Origin: Candidatus Pelagibacter sp.
GTDB lineage: Bacteria; Pseudomonadota; Alphaproteobacteria; Pelagibacterales; Pelagibacteraceae
Reading direction: 5' to 3'
NCBI GenBank assembly: GCA_028097945.1
Contig: JAOHFJ010000004.1
Location: forward strand, 1-54,900
DNA length: 54,900 bases
Part shown: in pieces, positions 54,836 to 54,900 of the stretch
Position numbering within the stretch: position 1 is the first letter of the stretch
Layout of the letters: the number at the start of each line of letters is the position of its first letter
Translations under genes and position numbers: made by a program
The notes under the pieces: model-generated
What the model was told of the DNA's origin: nothing
Database searches by the model: none
Seen by the model: the letters and a program-made list of their open reading frames with translations, nothing else

Positions 54836-54900
54836 TAAAAATGAGATTATTTAAATAGTTTTAAAATTCAACTTAATATGACGTAATTATATCTGTATTT

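Overview
The window is a compact, strongly AT-rich stretch of a marine-type alphaproteobacterial chromosome, most like the SAR11/Pelagibacterales group. This is inferred from the base composition, the almost absent intergenic space, the many short or overlapping gene junctions, the Suv3-like helicase with fdxA and carD, and the TAXI TRAP transporter. No rRNA marker is present, so the clade assignment is not proven. No insertion sequence, prophage, CRISPR array or obvious pseudogene was seen.

Layout. 0-4 kb: a 25-residue Lys/Arg peptide faces an operon on the minus strand (Suv3-like helicase, TerB-like protein, ferredoxin, CarD) across a shared terminator. 4-10 kb: an aminotransferase, a TAXI TRAP binding protein with its own terminator, the fused TRAP permease, a hotdog thioesterase and a DMT exporter. 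10-18.7 kb: carbon metabolism, namely aceF and a homodimeric-type aceE carrying an extra N-terminal lipoyl domain, then acetoacetyl-CoA synthetase, an HDAC-family hydrolase and acetyl-CoA acetyltransferase. 18.7-25 kb: a first cell-surface glycan island (O-antigen ligase/polymerase, tRNA-Arg, GT-C enzyme, two sugar epimerases, GT2 with a possible 31-residue membrane partner, uppP). 25-32 kb: glutamate synthase (gltD, gltB), an SDR protein and an alpha/beta hydrolase. 32.8-44.3 kb: a co-directional run in which a translation operon (thrS-infC-rpmI-rplT-pheS-pheT-lepA) is joined without gaps to a glycosyltransferase upstream and to a methyltransferase and glycosyltransferase downstream. 44-50.3 kb: a second, even more AT-rich surface-glycan island, ending at tRNA-Ser(GGA). 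50.4-51.3 kb: two paralogous small two-helix membrane proteins with elaborate structured leaders. 51.3-54.8 kb: an NlpC/P60 peptidase with an AmpG-like permease (likely peptidoglycan recycling) and a TrkH-type K+ transporter.

How it works together. The central-metabolism genes take in organic substrates, make and use acetyl-CoA (PDH, acetoacetate activation, thiolysis) and assimilate ammonia (GOGAT). Two islands build variable surface polysaccharide on the undecaprenyl carrier that UppP recycles.

The part least explained by known families is 50.46-51.28 kb, just after tRNA-Ser. A pair of homologous 71- and 78-residue membrane proteins has an intrinsic terminator inside the leader of the first gene, an upstream ATCCCCC exactly complementary to its unusually strong GGGGGAT ribosome-binding site, a 19-codon ORF in the leader, and a GC-rich hairpin just before the second gene. 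It is the best candidate here for an undescribed regulated system. All calls come from reading the sequence; no database search or folding program was run.
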